Positions 1 to 8,261 are shown, counted from the stretch's first letter. The stretch is 64,000 nucleotides of DNA from Streptomyces xylophagus (GCF_000716435.1 NZ_JNWO01000004.1:124001-188000), one strand, 5' to 3'. The notes: generated from the sequence alone by a model not told the origin. Numbers and translations: made by a program.

Positions 1-414
1 GCGATGATCTGCGTGGACATGGAGTCCGGCATGGTCTTCGACTTCGCCCTCACGAACGGTCGCGTCTGGGCGCTGTACGAGCGTCTGCCGCGCCCCGGTG
101 CGGAGCACGGCACCTTCTCGTACGCCATACCGGTCGCCCCTCGTTCGGCGGCGTCCTGGCACGACCTGGCCATCACGGTCGACTCCCGGGCGGGGCGAGC
201 ACGGTGGCTGGTCGACGGTGACGAGGTGTTCGCCGTGTCGGGCGTCGGACTCCGGCTCGGGGCGGACGAGTATCTGGCGCGTGCCGAGCCGGGACCGGAG
301 GAGGAGGTGACTGTCCGTCAACTGTCACTGGGGCTCGGGCTGTTCGCCGATCCCCTGTGGGGCCAGGGGGCGCGGCTCGTGGCTCGCCGGGCCCGGGTGG
401 GCATCCTCGGCTGA
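1..414 (+). CDS. Hypothetical protein, C-terminal part (possible DUF6081-like)
   Basis: The reading frame is open from the first base, so the 5' end lies outside the window; 137 codons and a TGA stop are visible. The fragment is beta-rich, with phrases such as WHDLAITVD and ARWLVDGDEVF that look like a concanavalin-type lectin/glucanase sandwich. This resembles the Streptomyces DUF6081 family, but that match is from memory and unconfirmed. No catalytic residues or membrane segments are visible. It is followed by a strong bidirectional terminator and converges on the minus-strand PPOX gene, so it is probably not part of the polyketide transcription unit. Confidence 0.6.
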   Translation, partial: AMICVDMESGMVFDFALTNGRVWALYERLPRPGAEHGTFSYAIPVAPRSAASWHDLAITVDSRAGRARWLVDGDEVFAVSGVGLRLGADEYLARAEPGPEEEVTVRQLSLGLGLFADPLWGQGARLVARRARVGILG

Positions 415-458
415 AGCGGTCCCGGCGGCCTGGGCCGACGGACTGTGGGCTGACACGG

Positions 459-490
459 GAGGGGGGACGACCGGATGGTCGTCCCCCCTC
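459..490. terminator. Bidirectional hairpin terminator
   Basis: A perfect 14-bp stem (459-472 pairs with 477-490, GAGGGGGGACGACC) closes a 4-nt loop between two convergent genes. It lacks a long U-tract, as is usual for Streptomyces terminators, and probably serves both strands. Confidence 0.75.
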
Positions 491-499
491 GGCCGTCCC

Positions 500-904
500 T
501 CACACGTCGCGGGCGTGGATGCCCGGCCGCCCGGGGTCGAGGCCCCAGGACAGGATCCGGGTCGGATGGATCCGGATCATCTCCCCGCTGAAGTGCTCCA
601 TGTGCTTCTCGACGCCCGTGATCGTCTCGGCCCGGCCCCGGACTTCGACGGCGCGTACCCGCCAGGGACTGAAGGAGGCGATGTCGTCGACCACCAGGGA
701 GACGTTCTCGTTGACCTGCACGTTGCGGAACTTACGGGTGTCGCCGAGTGCGCGGCCCTGGATGTCGATCGTCCCGGTCACCGGGTTGTGGCGGAAGGCG
801 ACAGGGTTGTTCTGCGGGACGCCGTCCGGCGCCACGGTGGCCAGCCTGCCCAGGGTCTGGCCCTTGAGGTAGTCGAGTTCGGCCTCGGTGAAGCTCATGC
901 TCAT
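500..904 (-). CDS. PPOX-class (F420/FMN-dependent) flavoprotein
   Basis: This 134-aa protein has the split-barrel pyridoxamine-phosphate-oxidase-like fold: an LGRLATVAPDG-type strand near the N terminus, then QNNPVAF, and an ALGDTRKFRNVQ segment typical of 'PPOX class F420-dependent' enzymes. Such proteins reduce or bind small molecules using F420 or FMN. The start (MSMSF) is fixed by an ATGA overlap with the stop of the upstream exporter gene, so translation is probably coupled. Its place behind an exporter next to a type II PKS locus suggests tailoring or detoxification of the product; this is inference. Confidence 0.85.
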   Translation of the reverse strand: MSMSFTEAELDYLKGQTLGRLATVAPDGVPQNNPVAFRHNPVTGTIDIQGRALGDTRKFRNVQVNENVSLVVDDIASFSPWRVRAVEVRGRAETITGVEKHMEHFSGEMIRIHPTRILSWGLDPGRPGIHARDV

Positions 905-2403
905 GCCTTTCCGCTCGCTTCCAGCGCTGCCTGTCGTTTCTGGGCGCGTTGCGCGGCGAACACCGGCCGCTCGACCGCCGCCAGCACGGCGGTGGCGGCC
1001 AGGGCGACCAGCGTGACACCCAGCACCCATCCGAACGCGACTCCGAAGGAGTCCGCCATGGCGGCCGTGGAGCCGTGCGTCCCGGCCAGGCTGTTCTGCA
1101 GGACCACCACGATGACCGCGGTGCCGATGGAACCGCCCATCCTCTGCAGGATGCTGAGCTGCGGGGTGGCGTCGTTGATCTTGCTCCGGCCGAGGACCCG
1201 GTAGGCGGCGGTCATCGCCGGCATCATGGACATCCCGATCCCGAAGCCGCGGACGACCATCGCCAGGCTCAGCGCCACGTACGAGGTGTGCGCGCCGATC
1301 ATCACGAACGGCAGGGTCGAGGCGATGTTCACCAACCCGCCGATGACGGCGGTGAGTCCACCGCCGATGCGCTCGGTGATCCGGCCCGCCAGCCACATCG
1401 CGGCTGCGGCACCGAAACCGGAGGGGCCCAGCAACAGTCCCGTGGTCACGGCGTCCTCATGACGTACGGCCTGGTAGTAGAGCGGCATCAGGATCATCCC
1501 GCCGTACATGGCTCCGCCCAGGCAGAACGTGGCGAGGCAGGCGGCGCCGAACGCCCTGTTGCCGTAGAGCCGCAGATCCAGCAGCGGGCGGCGGGGCTGC
1601 CTGACCCGGAGGGCGTGCAGGACGAAGCCCGCCGTGAGCAGGAGTCCGGCGGCGAGCGAGACCATGACGGTGACGGTGAACCTGCCGGTGTTGCCCAGTT
1701 CGGCCAGGCCGTAGGTGAGGCCGATCATGCCGAGCGAGATCATCGCCAGGCCGGTCACGTCCAGTGGGCCGGCCTCCTCGGGCTGCTCGCGGGGCAGCAG
1801 CCGTAGCCCCAGCAGGAGGGCGAGCGCCCCGATCGGCAGGTTGACGAAGAAGATCCAGCGCCAGCCGGGTCCGTCGAGGAGCAGCCCGCCGATGGTCGGG
1901 CCGATCACGGGCGTCAGCACCATCGGGATGCCGATGATGCTCATGACCCGGGCCATGTTCTGCGGCCCGGCCTTCTTCGCCAGGATCATCTGGCCGACCG
2001 GGAGGGTCAGGCCGCCGCCGATGCCCTGGAGGACCCGTAGAGCGATCAACTGCTCGACGTTCTGGGCCAGTCCACAGGCGACGGAGGCCAGAGTGAACAG
2101 GACGATCGAGCTGAGATAGAGGCGGGTGGCGCCCACCCGCCGGGCGGCCCAGCCGGTCACCGGAATGACCGAGGCGAGAGCCAGCAGATAGGCGGTCACG
2201 ACCCACTGGACCGTGTTGAGGCCCGTGTGCAGTTCGCGGGTGAGGTGGTCGAGCGCGATGTTGACGATCGTCGAGTCGAGCAGCGAGGCGATCGCCCCGG
2301 CCACCACCACCACGGCGATGCGGCGGACCTCGGGGCTCAGGGCGCGCGGTGGCGCGGCGGAGGCCGCCCCGCCCGTGTCGGTTCGGGCACTGTCTGTGGA
2401 CAT
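901..2403 (-). CDS. DHA2-family MFS drug exporter (14 TM)
   Basis: A 500-aa protein of the EmrB/QacA type. Motif D1 (LDSTIVNIAL) is in TM1, followed by VTAYLLALAS, motif A-like ARRVGATRLY, and motif C-like GPTIGGLLLDGPGWRWIFFVNLPIG. The hydrophobic segments fit 14 helices. These transporters are proton-driven exporters of drugs, dyes or the cell's own antibiotics. It is divergent from a tetR gene, with an inverted repeat directly upstream, so repression by that TetR is likely. The ATG at 2403 gives a 500-aa protein of normal family length; upstream in-frame sequence has no better start. It overlaps the PPOX gene by 4 bp. Confidence 0.92.
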   Translation of the reverse strand: MSTDSARTDTGGAASAAPPRALSPEVRRIAVVVVAGAIASLLDSTIVNIALDHLTRELHTGLNTVQWVVTAYLLALASVIPVTGWAARRVGATRLYLSSIVLFTLASVACGLAQNVEQLIALRVLQGIGGGLTLPVGQMILAKKAGPQNMARVMSIIGIPMVLTPVIGPTIGGLLLDGPGWRWIFFVNLPIGALALLLGLRLLPREQPEEAGPLDVTGLAMISLGMIGLTYGLAELGNTGRFTVTVMVSLAAGLLLTAGFVLHALRVRQPRRPLLDLRLYGNRAFGAACLATFCLGGAMYGGMILMPLYYQAVRHEDAVTTGLLLGPSGFGAAAAMWLAGRITERIGGGLTAVIGGLVNIASTLPFVMIGAHTSYVALSLAMVVRGFGIGMSMMPAMTAAYRVLGRSKINDATPQLSILQRMGGSIGTAVIVVVLQNSLAGTHGSTAAMADSFGVAFGWVLGVTLVALAATAVLAAVERPVFAAQRAQKRQAALEASGKA

Positions 2404-2411
2404 GAGGGCAT

Positions 2412-2439
2412 GGTTGCCCACGTGGACAACCGTGTCAAC
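2412..2439. promoter_or_regulatory. Putative TetR operator and exporter promoter
   Basis: Positions 2412-2431 form a 20-bp near-perfect palindrome (GGTTGYCCACGTGGRCAACC) centred on CACGTG. On the minus strand a TTGACA lies at 2439-2434, 36 nt before the exporter ATG, so the transcript may begin at or very near the start codon. The palindrome sits between this -35 and the start, where bound repressor would block initiation. The -10 is poor. Confidence 0.6.
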
Positions 2440-2455
2440 CAGATAGATGAAGACG

Positions 2456-2490
2456 TTGGCTGGGTGGTTGAGACGCGCTAGCATGGCCTG
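2456..2490 (+). promoter_or_regulatory. Putative leaderless promoter of tetR
   Basis: TTGGCT (2456-2461), a 17-nt spacer and TAGCAT (2479-2484) place transcription start at about the GTG at 2491. No ribosome-binding site precedes that GTG, which fits a leaderless mRNA. Confidence 0.45.
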
Positions 2491-3198
2491 GTGGATCAGA
2501 AGAAGACGGATGGGAAAGAGGGGTCGGCTCCGCGCCGCCCGCGCCGGTCCCCGCGCCCCGAGGACCGTGTGCTCGACGCCGAGCGCAGCCGCCGGCAACT
2601 GCTGGAGGCGGCACTCGACGTGTTCTCCCTCAAGGGCTTCGACGGCGCGCGGGTGCAGGAGATCGCCGACCGTGCGGGCGTCAACAAACAGCTGATCAGC
2701 TACTACTTCGGCGGAAAGCTCGGCCTGTACCGCGAGCTGCAGAAGGCATGGCAGGAACGTGAGAGCAGCCTCGGTGGGCCCGACCTGCCGCTGGACGAGG
2801 CTGTCGTCCGGCACCTTCAGGAGGCGCTGCGCGATCCCCGGCCCATGCGGCTCGGCCTGTGGCGTGGCCTGACCAACCCGTCGGAACTGTCGGCCGACGA
2901 GCCCGAGGAGCGCGAGGACCTTTCGCACACCTACGCACGCCGCGACCGCCGGGAGCTGGCCGAGGACATCGACCCCGCCTCCGCCGTACTGCTGCTCATC
3001 GGTGCGGTGGCCGCGCCCGTCACCATGCCCCAGCTCGTTCGCCGGATCTTCGGCATGGAGGCGTCGGATCCGGCCTTCCAGGAGCAGTACGCGGACCAGC
3101 TGCGGCGGATGATCCGCCGGCTGGCCCTTCCGCTCCCCGACGAACCGTCGCCCGAGCCGGGCTCCACCGGGCATCGAGGCGGCGTCGAGGAGTCCTGA
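2491..3198 (+). CDS. TetR-family transcriptional repressor
   Basis: A 235-aa regulator. Its N-terminal TetR_N domain (about residues 30-75) reads LLEAALDVFSLKGFDGARVQ, then EIADRAGVNKQLISYYFGGK, a textbook TetR helix-turn-helix including the YYF signature. The C-terminal half is a helical ligand-binding domain. It starts at GTG and is divergent from the DHA2 exporter. The palindrome between them is the expected operator, and an aromatic polyketide or precursor the likely inducer (inference). An alternative ATG eight bases upstream is out of frame. Confidence 0.92.
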   Translation: MDQKKTDGKEGSAPRRPRRSPRPEDRVLDAERSRRQLLEAALDVFSLKGFDGARVQEIADRAGVNKQLISYYFGGKLGLYRELQKAWQERESSLGGPDLPLDEAVVRHLQEALRDPRPMRLGLWRGLTNPSELSADEPEEREDLSHTYARRDRRELAEDIDPASAVLLLIGAVAAPVTMPQLVRRIFGMEASDPAFQEQYADQLRRMIRRLALPLPDEPSPEPGSTGHRGGVEES

Positions 3199-3235
3199 TC
3201 AACCTGGCCCGTAGCAGCCGATCCAGGGAGGACCC

Positions 3236-4015
3236 ATGACCGTGTCATCCGTGTCGTCATCCGTGTCCAACGCGGGCTTCATCGCCCTCGTCACCGTCAA
3301 GACCAAGGACGCCGCCACCCAACAGGCGCTGGTGGAGATGCTCTCGCGGGACGTGGAAGCCTGGGTGCGCCACTGCCCCGGCTTCCTCTCGGCCAACTAC
3401 CACCTCAGCACGGACGGCACCTCGCTGGTCAACTACGCGCAGTGGACCACCGAGGAGGCGTACCGGAAGTCCTTCGAACGCAACCCGGACAAGGAGGCCA
3501 TGCGCCGGGCCATCCGCGAGCTGCCGGGAGTCCTCGACGGCCCCTCCATGACCGGCTACCGGCTCGAACGCAGCATCACCGCGCCGCAGGACGTCGGCCC
3601 CGGCGAGGACGTCCGGCCGATCGCCGACTGGGTTCGCCGCGGTGCCATGCAGTTGGGCAGCCGGTTGCGCAAGGAACTCCCCGAGAACCCGCCCGCGGTG
3701 CCCGAGCTCACCCTCCTGGTGCAGCTGACGAACAACCGGGCGCCCAGGACGGTGCGGGAGCTGGCCGCCCACGACGAGGTGCCGGCCGAGGCGGCGCGCG
3801 ACACCCTCGCCGGACTCGCGTCACGCGGTCTGGTCGAGGCCGTGGACGGCGACGCCTACGCGATCACGCCGAGCGGCCAGGAAGTCCTGGACGCCGGCCG
3901 CCGGGCACGCACCGACTACCTGACGAAGGCCATCGAGGCCCTGGGCCTCACCGCTTCCGAACGGGCCGTACTGCTGCAGGCCGGCCCGCTGCTGGAGCGG
4001 CTCGCCCGCTACTGA
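3236..4015 (+). CDS. ABM-domain monooxygenase fused to a MarR-like winged helix
   Basis: This 259-aa protein has two parts. Residues about 10-110 form an antibiotic-biosynthesis-monooxygenase (dimeric ferredoxin-like) domain, with a CPGFLSANYHLSTDG strand and a YAQWTTEEAYRKSF segment typical of cofactor-free quinone-forming oxygenases. Residues about 135-259 look like a MarR-type winged helix: LTLLVQLTNNRAPRTVRELA, then LASRGLVEAVDGDAYAITPSG. A good AGGGAGG ribosome-binding site precedes the ATG. ABM enzymes oxidise anthrone-type polyketides; the attached DNA-binding-like domain is unusual and may make this a substrate-sensing regulator. It is co-directional with tetR and the DsbA-like gene. 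Confidence 0.8.
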   Translation: MTVSSVSSSVSNAGFIALVTVKTKDAATQQALVEMLSRDVEAWVRHCPGFLSANYHLSTDGTSLVNYAQWTTEEAYRKSFERNPDKEAMRRAIRELPGVLDGPSMTGYRLERSITAPQDVGPGEDVRPIADWVRRGAMQLGSRLRKELPENPPAVPELTLLVQLTNNRAPRTVRELAAHDEVPAEAARDTLAGLASRGLVEAVDGDAYAITPSGQEVLDAGRRARTDYLTKAIEALGLTASERAVLLQAGPLLERLARY

Positions 4016-4037
4016 CCCCACCACCCGAGGAGCGCCG

Positions 4038-4697
4038 ATGCGCGTCGACATCTGGACCGATCTCGCCTGTCCGCACTGCTACTACGGCTCCCGGAACCTG
4101 CTCACGGCCCTGGCCCTGCGCGGTGACCGGCCGGACGTCCAGGTGTTCTGGCGCAGTTTCCAGCTCATGCCCGGTCCTCCCGCGCCGGATCGCGACCCGG
4201 AGGAGGCTGTGCCCAGCCTGTTCGACGCGCTCGCCCGCTTCAACGGCAGTCGCGAGGCCGCCGAGGCCGCCATGGCGCGCATCGCGCCCCGGGCGGCCTC
4301 GGCCGGTTTGGACTTCCGGCCCGACCTGGTACGCCCCTGCCGGACCATGAACGCCCACCGCATGGTGCACCTGGCGGCCGAGCACGGCCTGGCCGGACAG
4401 GCGGTGGCCCGTCTGTACGGGGCCTACTGGGCCGAGGGCCGTGACCTCGCGCACCACGACACCCTGGTCTCGCTCGTCGCCGAGGTCGGCGTTCCCGCCG
4501 ACGAGGCACGCGAGGTGCTGTCGGGCGACCGGTTCGAGACGGCCGTGCACGCCGACCGTGCGGAAGGGCTGGCGCTGGGCATCGGCGGCGTGCCGTCGAT
4601 CGTGATCGACGGCCGCTACGTCGTGTCGGGCACCACCGCTGCCGAAGACCTCGCCGAGCTCCTGGCCGAGGTGACCGAGGGCCTGCCGACTCTCTGA
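4038..4697 (+). CDS. DsbA/FrnE-family thioredoxin-fold oxidoreductase
   Basis: A 219-aa cytoplasmic protein with the DsbA-family CPHC active site at residues 11-14, directly after the first strand. The cis-Pro region IGGVPSIVIDGRYVVSG and the helical insert are typical of FrnE-like proteins, named from the frenolicin polyketide cluster. Known family members are 2-hydroxychromene isomerase/DsbA-like oxidoreductases. A GAGGAGC ribosome-binding site precedes the ATG, 22 bp after the ABM gene, so the two are probably co-transcribed. The specific role in polyketide tailoring is not established. Confidence 0.88.
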   Translation: MRVDIWTDLACPHCYYGSRNLLTALALRGDRPDVQVFWRSFQLMPGPPAPDRDPEEAVPSLFDALARFNGSREAAEAAMARIAPRAASAGLDFRPDLVRPCRTMNAHRMVHLAAEHGLAGQAVARLYGAYWAEGRDLAHHDTLVSLVAEVGVPADEAREVLSGDRFETAVHADRAEGLALGIGGVPSIVIDGRYVVSGTTAAEDLAELLAEVTEGLPTL

Positions 4698-4698
4698 T

Positions 4699-4712
4699 CC
4701 CCGGCCACGGGG
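4699..4712. terminator. Small hairpin between convergent genes
   Basis: CCCCG-GCCA-CGGGG lies in the 20-nt gap between the DsbA-like gene and the NmrA-like gene. The stem is only 5 bp, so terminator function is tentative. Confidence 0.3.
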
Positions 4713-4717
4713 CTCGT

Positions 4718-5626
4718 TCAGCGCGAGGAGCGCTCCACGCCCGCGGTGCGGGGCGCGCGGTGGTGCTCCGCCGGCGCCCAGGCGGTTCGCGCCAGCCACG
4801 CCTCCAGAGTGAGCAGGCCGGGCTTGCGTCGTCGCAGGGCCGTCAGGTCGGCCGTGTAGCCGACCCGGTTGAGCCAGTCGTAGGCGGTGGCCTGCCATTC
4901 GCTCTCCTGCCGCAGCACGTCCATGGGGACCGCCTCGTAGCGCGTGGCGATCCCGGTGTGCCGCTGGAAGACCTCGGCGATCATCTCGCCGGTCAGTTCG
5001 TCGCCGGCGATCTCCCACGCCTTCCCCATGAACTCCGCCGGAGCGTCGAACGCCTCCGCCGCGAAGAAGCCGATGTCCTCGGAGGCGATCATCTGCAGTG
5101 GCGTGCCGGGCGCCAGTCCGCGCCGGTAGACCAGTTCCCCGTCCTGCAACAGCGGCGGGTACTGGCCGAAGTTGTCCATGAAGTACGTCGGCCGGATGAA
5201 GGTCGCGGGCAGCCCCAGCTCGCGCACCCGTTCCTCGATCCGTAGCTTGGCCTCGCGCCAGAAAACGCCGTCAGGGTTCTCGGCACCGCCCACCGAGCTG
5301 TGCACGAAATGCTGCACGCCCACCTCGGCGGCGACAGCCGCGATCAGATTCCCGTGGCGCTCCTCGGCCGGCACCCCGCCCGGTCCGAGCGGTGTCTGCA
5401 CGCTGAAGACGGCGTGGGCTCCGCGCATCGCGGCCCGCACGGACCCGGCGTCCTCCAGATCACCCCGCACCAGGAGCGCACCGCTTGCCGCCAGCTTCTG
5501 CGCCGCCACTGACGCCGTGTCACGGACGAAGGCGTGTACCGCCCACCCGCGGGCCAGCAACTCCCGGGCAGTCGAACCGCCTTGGTTCCCCGTGGCTCCG
5601 AACACGAGTATCCACTTTGCCGACAT
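4718..5626 (-). CDS. NmrA-like NAD(P)-binding reductase
   Basis: A 302-aa atypical short-chain dehydrogenase. The N-terminal Rossmann motif is VFGATGNQGGSTA (GxxGxxG), followed by VRGDLEDAGSVRAAM and the FVHSSVGGAEN strand typical of the NmrA/HSCARG group, which lacks the canonical YxxxK. The ATG at 5626 has a GAAGGAA ribosome-binding site. In polyketide clusters such proteins act as quinone or ketone reductases, while others only sense NADPH; which applies here cannot be told from sequence. It is divergent from the hydroxylase gene. Confidence 0.88.
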   Translation of the reverse strand: MSAKWILVFGATGNQGGSTARELLARGWAVHAFVRDTASVAAQKLAASGALLVRGDLEDAGSVRAAMRGAHAVFSVQTPLGPGGVPAEERHGNLIAAVAAEVGVQHFVHSSVGGAENPDGVFWREAKLRIEERVRELGLPATFIRPTYFMDNFGQYPPLLQDGELVYRRGLAPGTPLQMIASEDIGFFAAEAFDAPAEFMGKAWEIAGDELTGEMIAEVFQRHTGIATRYEAVPMDVLRQESEWQATAYDWLNRVGYTADLTALRRRKPGLLTLEAWLARTAWAPAEHHRAPRTAGVERSSR

Positions 5627-5686
5627 GGCTGATTCCTTCGCTCGCCTCAACGGACAAGGCCAGCCTGGCCGCACGGTCTCCAGTCT

Positions 5687-5709
5687 CACTCGAGCCTCGC
5701 CAGCGAGTG
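5687..5709. promoter_or_regulatory. Inverted repeat between NmrA-like and hydroxylase genes
   Basis: CACTCG (5687-5692) and CGAGTG (5704-5709) flank an 11-nt spacer in a 123-bp divergent intergenic region. It may be an operator shared by both genes; no regulator can be assigned. Confidence 0.3.
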
Positions 5710-5749
5710 TGGGTCGGGCAACGTCGCGAGAGAAGAAGGAGAGGACCGC

Positions 5750-6853
5750 ATGCCGGACCGCCCGAGCGAATTCACCGTGCTGACCACCGCGGCGGTGGAC
5801 GTCGCCAAGCTCGCCGCAGAGCACGCGACCGAGGCCGAACACCGTCGGTCGCTTCCCGAGGCAGTCGTGGAGTCGCTGATCTCCGCGGGTTTCGCCCGCC
5901 ACTTCGCACCCGTCGCGCACGGGGGCCGGGCCGGTCGGTTCACCGACGTCGTCACCGCGGTCGCCACGGTGGGTGCCGGTTGCACCTCCGCCGCATGGGG
6001 TGCGTCCCTGACGGCCCACCTGCCCCGTATGGCGGCGTATCTCCCCGAGCAGGGACAGGCCGACATCTGGCAGGACGGTCCCGACACCCTCGTCGTGGGG
6101 GCTCTCATGCCGCTCGGCCGGGCCGAGCCGACGCCGGGCGGCTGGCGGGTGGGCGGACGCTGGCCCTACGTGAGCCTCGTCGAGTTCTCGGAGTGGGCCC
6201 TGGTCTGCGCCGTCACCCCGTCCGGCGCCACCGCCGAGACCCGCTTCTTCGCCGTGCCGCGGAATGCCTACGCCTTCGAGGACTCCTGGGACAGCGTGGG
6301 GATGCGCGGCACCGGCAGTCACACCCTGGTCATGGACGATGTGCTGGTACCCGCTCACCGCTCGTTCCCGCGGGACACCGTGGTCACCGGAGCGGCGCGG
6401 GACGGTGCGAGCCCGTGTCACCGGGTGCCGCTGAAGGCCGTCAACGGCCTGTGCTTCGCCGCGCCGGTCCTCGGTGCCGCCCGTGCGGCGGCCGACGCCT
6501 GGCTGGCCCTGGCTTCCGGGCGCGGCTCGCTCACCGACGCCGCTGCCGCCGATCTGGCCCGGGCGACCGGTGAGACCGACGCCGCGGAGCTGTTGCTGCT
6601 GCGGGCCGCCACGACGGCGGACCGTGGAACGGTGGACACCATGGAGGTCGGCCGGGCGGCCCGGGACTGCGCGCTGGCCGCCGACCTGTCGGTCACCGCG
6701 GTGGAGCGGCTCCTGCGCGGCGCGGGAACCCGCGGCCAGCAGCAGGGATCTCCGTTGCAGCGGGCATGGCGCGACGCGCACAGCGCGGCCAGTCACGTGG
6801 TACTGCAGTTCCAGCCCGCGGCCGTCGAGTACGCGCGGCGGCTGACGGCCTGA
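5750..6853 (+). CDS. Acyl-CoA-dehydrogenase-like flavin hydroxylase
   Basis: A 367-aa protein of the acyl-CoA dehydrogenase fold, group D flavin monooxygenase type (related to ActVA-ORF5 and HsaA). The N-terminal helical domain contains RRSLPEAVVESLISAGF, the central beta domain has GGWRVGGRWPYVSLVEF, then DSWDSVGMRGTGSHTLVMDDV, and a C-terminal helical bundle. Such enzymes use reduced flavin supplied by a separate reductase to hydroxylate aromatic polyketides. GAAGGAGAGG precedes the ATG. It is the natural tailoring oxygenase of the neighbouring PKS and ends at a strong bidirectional terminator. Confidence 0.85.
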   Translation: MPDRPSEFTVLTTAAVDVAKLAAEHATEAEHRRSLPEAVVESLISAGFARHFAPVAHGGRAGRFTDVVTAVATVGAGCTSAAWGASLTAHLPRMAAYLPEQGQADIWQDGPDTLVVGALMPLGRAEPTPGGWRVGGRWPYVSLVEFSEWALVCAVTPSGATAETRFFAVPRNAYAFEDSWDSVGMRGTGSHTLVMDDVLVPAHRSFPRDTVVTGAARDGASPCHRVPLKAVNGLCFAAPVLGAARAAADAWLALASGRGSLTDAAAADLARATGETDAAELLLLRAATTADRGTVDTMEVGRAARDCALAADLSVTAVERLLRGAGTRGQQQGSPLQRAWRDAHSAASHVVLQFQPAAVEYARRLTA

Positions 6854-6860
6854 AAGGGCG

Positions 6861-6903
6861 GCGGCCGGGCGGGCACCGATGGTATCGGTGCCCGCCCGGC
6901 CGC
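6861..6903. terminator. Strong bidirectional terminator
   Basis: A perfect 20-bp GC-rich stem (6861-6880 with 6884-6903) with a GGT loop separates the convergent hydroxylase and aromatase/cyclase genes. Confidence 0.9.
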
Positions 6904-6922
6904 ACAGTGCGCCGGGACGGTG

Positions 6923-7858
6923 TCACGCGTGCGCCGCGGCCATCCGCTGCAGCGTGGCCCGGCTGTTGTGGCCCAGCGCACTGCGCACATGGGCGCGGGC
7001 GTCGGCCAGGGTCGCGTCCGGACCCAGGATCTCGGCCACCGCGTCCGGATTGATCACCACAGTGTGCCGCGCGGTGGCGACGGCCCCCGAAGGGCTGTCG
7101 GCGAACGACCAGTTGCCGCTGTGTCCGGCCAGCAGGCGCGGAGCGATCTGCTGCTTGTACGCGATCCACTCGCCGTCCCGGCAGACACGTACCGAGCGTG
7201 TGGTGTGCTGTGAGCCGTCCGGGGTCAGGGTGTCCATCTCCATGTGCTGGATCTCGGCCTGCGACTCGGTGAGTTCCACCCGCGTGACGTGCGACAGCAG
7301 GTTCGGCCAGCGTTCGGCGTGCGCCACGAACGCGTACGCCTCAGCCGCGGAGACGGGCAGCTCGACGATGTCGGAGAAGGCGAACACCACCTCGTCCACG
7401 AGGTGCCCGCAGGAGGCGAGCCGGCCCAGGGCCGCCAGCTCCCGCTCGCTGTTGCGGTCGAGCGCCGCTGTTACGGCGGCCACGGATGCCGGATCGTCGT
7501 CGGCCACGGTGAACCGGTGTCGCAGCACGATCTCGGTTCCGCCCGAGGACAGGGGACGGAAGAGCCAGCCGCCCGACATCGAGGTGACGGGCGGCGTGCT
7601 GTGCTCCTGGCGGAAGGAGACATAGCGGCGCTCTCGGTCGAGCACGCGGCGAGAGGTCCAGTGAGCGACCGTGCCGTTCACTTCCGCCCATATCTCGAAC
7701 CGCTCGGAACGTGTCGCATGCTCGAGGTGACGCACGTGAACGGTGGGTTCGAACACGGCCGGCCAGCGGCTGACGTCCGCGACGAGGGAGTAGAGGGCAT
7801 CGGCCGCCGCGGCGACCGTCAGGGTGTGCTGGGTTCGGTGCAGGACGGCAGAGGGCAT
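6923..7858 (-). CDS. Type II PKS aromatase/cyclase, two-domain
   Basis: A 311-aa protein made of two SRPBCC (START-like) domains, about residues 5-150 and 160-305. Each shows the typical WP...(V)-RVELTE pattern: VSRWPAVFEPTVHVRHLEH in the first, AERWPNLLSHVTRVELTES in the second. Di-domain ARO/CYCs of the ActVII kind close and aromatise the first ring of a polyketide; they usually act on C9-reduced chains, but no ketoreductase gene is in this window. An AGGAGAA site precedes the ATG. It is the last gene of the KS-CLF-ACP-ARO series, with a hairpin in the gap after the ACP gene. Confidence 0.93.
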   Translation of the reverse strand: MPSAVLHRTQHTLTVAAAADALYSLVADVSRWPAVFEPTVHVRHLEHATRSERFEIWAEVNGTVAHWTSRRVLDRERRYVSFRQEHSTPPVTSMSGGWLFRPLSSGGTEIVLRHRFTVADDDPASVAAVTAALDRNSERELAALGRLASCGHLVDEVVFAFSDIVELPVSAAEAYAFVAHAERWPNLLSHVTRVELTESQAEIQHMEMDTLTPDGSQHTTRSVRVCRDGEWIAYKQQIAPRLLAGHSGNWSFADSPSGAVATARHTVVINPDAVAEILGPDATLADARAHVRSALGHNSRATLQRMAAAHA

Positions 7859-7914
7859 GGGTTCTCCTGGACGTCTCCGGCGACGGAAGGGCGAAAGGAC
7901 GAAGGGCGAAAAGA

Positions 7915-7946
7915 CGGGGCCGCACCCGGTGGGTGGTGCGGCCCCG
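7915..7946 (-). terminator. Hairpin between ACP and aromatase genes
   Basis: A 12-bp stem (7915-7926 with 7935-7946, CGGGGCCGCACC) with an 8-nt loop lies downstream of the ACP stop. As it is inside an apparent operon it may be a partial terminator or mRNA-stabilising hairpin that raises KS/CLF/ACP relative to the cyclase. Confidence 0.55.
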
Positions 7947-7963
7947 GTGGACGTTCCGCGCGG

Positions 7964-8212
7964 TCAGGCCGCGGTTGCGGTCAGGCCGTTCACCAACGCC
8001 AGCAGGGCGCGTGGAGTGTCGGCCTCGGCGACTGCCTCCTCCGGCAGCGAGATGCCGTGATCGCGCTCGATCTTCGCCGCGCTCTCCATCAGCGCCAGCG
8101 AGTCGTATCCGAGGTCTTCGAAGGTCATGTCGAGGATGTCTCCGCTCAGTTCGACCGAGTCCTCTTCGCCGGCGCACGCGATGAGTGTGCCCCGCAGGTC
8201 ATCAAGGGTCAT
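7964..8212 (-). CDS. Type II PKS acyl carrier protein
   Basis: An 82-aa ACP. The phosphopantetheine attachment serine is Ser38 in the motif LGYDSLAL, which is the aromatic-PKS form of the LGxDSL signature. The rest is a four-helix bundle of normal length. It carries the growing poly-beta-ketone to the KS/CLF dimer and the cyclase. It lies 49 bp after the CLF gene. Confidence 0.95.
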   Translation of the reverse strand: MTLDDLRGTLIACAGEEDSVELSGDILDMTFEDLGYDSLALMESAAKIERDHGISLPEEAVAEADTPRALLALVNGLTATAA

Positions 8213-8261
8213 GGCTGGTGCTCTCCTCAGGTGTGGGTGGGGGCGCGAAGTACAGCCCGGA

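Noticed and set aside
5627..6796. Upstream extension of the NmrA-like gene
   Set aside because: It runs antisense through the hydroxylase gene; ATG 5626 starts directly at the Rossmann motif.
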